From Paenibacillus_AB sp036577625 (GTDB taxonomy: Bacteria > Bacillota > Bacilli > Paenibacillales > NBRC-103111): DNA of 64,000 nucleotides. The notes below the pieces were generated by a model that was given only the letters and a program-made list of their open reading frames with translations, did no database searches and was not told where the DNA came from. Where the stretch lies: NCBI RefSeq assembly GCF_036577625.1, contig NZ_JARBDC010000066.1, positions 124,001-188,000 of the forward strand, in the 5' to 3' direction. Shown piece after piece: positions 61,581 through 64,000 of this stretch (the stretch's first letter is position 1; each line of letters opens with the position of its first letter). A program made the translations under genes and the position numbers.

Positions 61581-62576
61581 TTAAGCCAGGACGCTCAGCT
61601 GTTCTTCCTTCACTTCGCCTTCCAGCTTTTCGCCGGCAAGCAGGCGGTTCAGCTCGTCGATCGCGAACTGGCCGAGCCGGCGAACCCCGTTGCCGACCGC
61701 GCCGGCGATATGCGGCGTGATGACGCAATTCGGCAAGCCGCGCAGCGGATGATCGGGCGCGGGCGGCTCCGGATCGGTTACGTCCAGGCAGGCGAACAGC
61801 CGGCCCTTCCGCAGCTCGGCGACGAGCGCTTCCTCGTCCACGATCGATCCCCGCGCCGTATTGATCAGGATCGCGTCGTCCTTCATGAGCGCCAGCCGCT
61901 CGCGATTGATCATTTTGTACGTTTCCGGGATCGACGGCGCATGGATCGACACGACGTCGCTGACGCGCATCAACTCGTCCAGGTCCGCCTTGACCGCCCC
62001 GAGCGCCTGCGCCTGCTCGGAAGTCAGGATCGGGTCGTAAATGACGATCGAGACGTCGAAATTGCGGAGCAGCCGGATGAAATGCCGTCCGGCCTTGCCG
62101 GCGCCGACGACGCCGACCGTCACCTCGTACAGCTCCCGGATCCGGTCCTTGCCCGCGTTCCAGCCGCCGCCGCGCGTCGATTGCGTCAGCTGCCACATGT
62201 TTTTCAGCGAGGCGATCGTCAGGCCGAGCGCCGTCTCGGCGACTCCTTGTCCGAGCGGCCCGTTGCCGCTCGAGACGAGGATGCCGCGCCGCCACAGCTC
62301 CGGCGTCACGATGCCCTTGACGGTTCCCGCGGCGTGCAGCACCGCTTGCAGCTTCGGCGCCCGGTCCAAAATGTCCCCGGTCAGCTTGGAGCAACCCCAC
62401 GACGTGATCGCGAAGTCGGCCCCTTCGATCACGCTCCGGAGCGTATCCGGCGTCGGCAAGCCGGCCGTCTCGTTGCGGACGACCGTGCCGATCGCTTCCA
62501 GCTGCCTCCATTGCGAGTCGCCGAAAATCCGTTTTTGGATCGCCGGTTCCGGCAGTATGGCTATTTTTACACTCAT
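61581..62576 (-). CDS. D-isomer-specific 2-hydroxyacid dehydrogenase
   Basis: A 331-residue NAD(P)-dependent oxidoreductase of the phosphoglycerate dehydrogenase group. Nucleotide motif GVVGAGKAG at 155-163, catalytic Arg in NTARGSIVDEEAL (about 240), Glu in DVTDPEPP and His in ITPHIAGA. Could reduce a 2-keto sugar acid released by the lyase pathway (inference from context). Lies 38 bases downstream of the binding-lipoprotein gene, so co-transcribed. Confidence 0.85.
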   Translation of the reverse strand: MSVKIAILPEPAIQKRIFGDSQWRQLEAIGTVVRNETAGLPTPDTLRSVIEGADFAITSWGCSKLTGDILDRAPKLQAVLHAAGTVKGIVTPELWRRGILVSSGNGPLGQGVAETALGLTIASLKNMWQLTQSTRGGGWNAGKDRIRELYEVTVGVVGAGKAGRHFIRLLRNFDVSIVIYDPILTSEQAQALGAVKADLDELMRVSDVVSIHAPSIPETYKMINRERLALMKDDAILINTARGSIVDEEALVAELRKGRLFACLDVTDPEPPAPDHPLRGLPNCVITPHIAGAVGNGVRRLGQFAIDELNRLLAGEKLEGEVKEEQLSVLA

Positions 62577-62614
62577 GATGCGCTCCCACTCCTATCCTAT
62601 TGTCCGCGAACAAG

Positions 62615-63943
62615 CTATTTGTTTTTTGCCTTTTCTTTCTCGAGTTCCTGCTTCAGCTTCTCGTCGACCTCGCGAAGCGCCGTATTGATGTCTTTCTTGC
62701 CCTGCGCCACCTCGATGAAGGCGTTCCCGACCAGATTTTGCTGCGTCGCTCCCGGAACGGTGGTCAGCCCTTGCTTGCGCTTCGGCGTGTAATTGGCCGG
62801 CTTGTAGACGTTGATCGCGTTCATGTTTTTCTTGCTGTAAATCGGGTCGGACTGGCCGAGCACTTTGGCGATTTCCGGATTGTTCAGCGTCGTCGGGATA
62901 CCTCGCTTGGAGTCGGCCAGCTGCGACTCGTCGGACAGCATCTCCATGATCATCTCGAACGCCTCGTCCTTATGCTTGCTCGCATTCGTAATCGACCAGT
63001 AGGCCGGTCCGCGCTGCGGCATCAGATCGGGGCCGTCCTTGAATTTCGGATACGACACCAGATCCCAGTTCACTTCGGGCGGAATGACGAGATAAATGTT
63101 GTGCTGGTTCGTCATCAGCGCGACGTTGCCTTTGTTGAACGCTTTGTCCTCCAGGCTGGACGTATTCTCGATCGTGTTGTTCGGGATTTGGTAAAACCGG
63201 AGCAGGTTTTGGAACAGCGTGGTCCATTTGCCCGAGTCCGCCAAGCCGTCCACGTTGGGATCGAGAATCGGCAGCGACAGCACGTTGTCGCGCAGCGTGT
63301 TGACCGGATTCGCGCTGAAGCCGCGGTATACCGTTCCGCCGTCGACCCGCGTCATCTTTTTGGCGAGCTCGTACAATTCGTCCCACGTCATGCCGTCCTT
63401 CGGATAGGCGACGCCGAATTTGTCGAACAAATCCTTGTTGTAATAAAGCGCCTGCGGGAAGTACGGAGGCACCGGCAAGCCGTACAGGGCGCCCGTTCCG
63501 CCGGCGTCGATGATTTCGTCGATAAATACTTTGTTGAACCGGTTGAGGTCGTACTTGTACTTCTTGACCAGCTCGGACATGTCGTAGCCGATTTTGTAGT
63601 CCAAATAGCCGGTCTGCAGCGTCGGAACGTCGATGCGGATAATGTCCGGTATTTTGTTCGCCGCGACGAGGTCGGCCAGCGTCTGTCCTTTGCCGCTCAT
63701 AATGTATTCGATCGTCACGTGCGGAAATTTCTTTTTCAGCGTTTCGCTGAACCGGTCGTTGAATTCCTTCTCCGATACCCCTGACGTAAACACGACCATC
63801 GTGTACGGATCTTTCGGCTTCTCTTCCGGCTTCTTATCGGAACCGCTTGCCGATCCGCCTCCCGATCCGTTTCCTTGCCCGCCGCAGGCGGAGACGAGCA
63901 GCGCCATCATCGTAAGCGCTGTCAATCCAGCTTTGATTTTCAT
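62615..63943 (-). CDS. Family 1 extracellular solute-binding lipoprotein
   Basis: A 442-residue lipoprotein: signal MKIKAGLTALTMMALLVSAC with the lipid Cys near residue 20, Gly/Ser linker, then an oligosaccharide receptor fold (ALYYNKDLFDKFGVAYPKDGMTWDELYELAKKMT). Start at the ATG preceded by GGGGGATAGG. Matching permease genes are not in the window; they would lie upstream (beyond 64 kb) or elsewhere. It heads the visible part of the polysaccharide locus. Confidence 0.88.
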   Translation of the reverse strand: MKIKAGLTALTMMALLVSACGGQGNGSGGGSASGSDKKPEEKPKDPYTMVVFTSGVSEKEFNDRFSETLKKKFPHVTIEYIMSGKGQTLADLVAANKIPDIIRIDVPTLQTGYLDYKIGYDMSELVKKYKYDLNRFNKVFIDEIIDAGGTGALYGLPVPPYFPQALYYNKDLFDKFGVAYPKDGMTWDELYELAKKMTRVDGGTVYRGFSANPVNTLRDNVLSLPILDPNVDGLADSGKWTTLFQNLLRFYQIPNNTIENTSSLEDKAFNKGNVALMTNQHNIYLVIPPEVNWDLVSYPKFKDGPDLMPQRGPAYWSITNASKHKDEAFEMIMEMLSDESQLADSKRGIPTTLNNPEIAKVLGQSDPIYSKKNMNAINVYKPANYTPKRKQGLTTVPGATQQNLVGNAFIEVAQGKKDINTALREVDEKLKQELEKEKAKNK

Positions 63944-64000
63944 CGCACCTATCCCCCATTGATCATCCATCGTCAACTGCCCGTACTTCGGTAAACATGT

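Noticed and set aside
61521..62792. A 423-codon plus-strand frame
   Set aside because: Antisense of the 2-hydroxyacid dehydrogenase gene.
1..64000. CRISPR arrays, tRNA or rRNA genes, prophage
   Set aside because: I saw no regularly spaced repeats, cloverleaf sequences, rRNA-like blocks or phage structural genes.

Overview
The window looks like chromosomal DNA from a spore-forming Firmicute of the Paenibacillaceae (Paenibacillus/Cohnella type). The evidence is gene content and style: strong GGAGG ribosome sites, TTG/GTG starts, several lipoprotein solute-binding proteins, DUF4179 anti-sigma proteins next to ECF sigma factors, PadR-DUF1048-Drr cassettes and GntR-type regulators. I see no rRNA, tRNA, CRISPR array or prophage.

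Region 1 (0-12 kb): two APH-fold kinases, a NodB-like deacetylase relative, then a minus-strand block (ABC ATPase, two ABC-2 permeases, OmpR-type regulator, sensor kinase) of the kind used for peptide-antibiotic sensing and resistance. The block ends in an lspA gene that carries an apparent frameshift. An orphan sugar-type binding lipoprotein and a HAD phosphatase follow.

Region 2 (12-31 kb) is rich in broken genes. It holds a truncated P-loop kinase, a Nudix gene with an in-frame stop, an IS transposase remnant wedged next to the last 35 codons of a probable toxin and its Imm22 immunity gene, a headless SDR, a MerR gene split by a stop, an AraC effector-domain fragment, an EamA fragment, a frameshifted AraC gene and an OsmC gene with both a frameshift and a stop. 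Intact islands lie between them. One is an ECF42-type sigma factor with two DGPF/YCII proteins and a PhnB-like protein. Three transcription units in this island share an identical promoter layout, TGTCGA-N17-CGTYGTT, which makes a self-contained regulon. Another is a PadR-DUF1048-DUF1048-DrrA-DrrB export operon with a clear promoter and dyad operator.

Region 3 (30-43 kb): a toroid (terpenoid-cyclase-like) protein, small membrane proteins, a NarL/DesK-type two-component pair, a TauE/SafE exporter, and two separate ECF sigma/DUF4179 anti-sigma pairs in opposite orientation.

Region 4 (43.6-50 kb): a six-gene operon in the order binding lipoprotein, permease, permease, ATPase, ATPase, MFS exporter. 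This is the layout of the staphylopine-type (CntABCDFE) metallophore system. Its promoter is covered by two 23-bp dyads that resemble Zur boxes. The metallophore biosynthesis genes are not adjacent.

Region 5 (50-64 kb): a polysaccharide-use locus with a formylglycine-type sulfatase, a GntR helix-turn-helix fused to a solute-binding-protein domain, a 1,576-residue secreted heparinase-like lyase with Ig-like and FG-GAP parts, a 928-residue secreted beta-propeller protein, a 2-hydroxyacid dehydrogenase and a solute-binding lipoprotein.

A dispersed hairpin repeat (core ctgyccgtta and GGCTGCCG/CGGCAGCC, often with ttcaactatcgtacccgttag) occurs in about eleven intergenic places from 4.5 to 42.6 kb. 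I noticed no copy after that.
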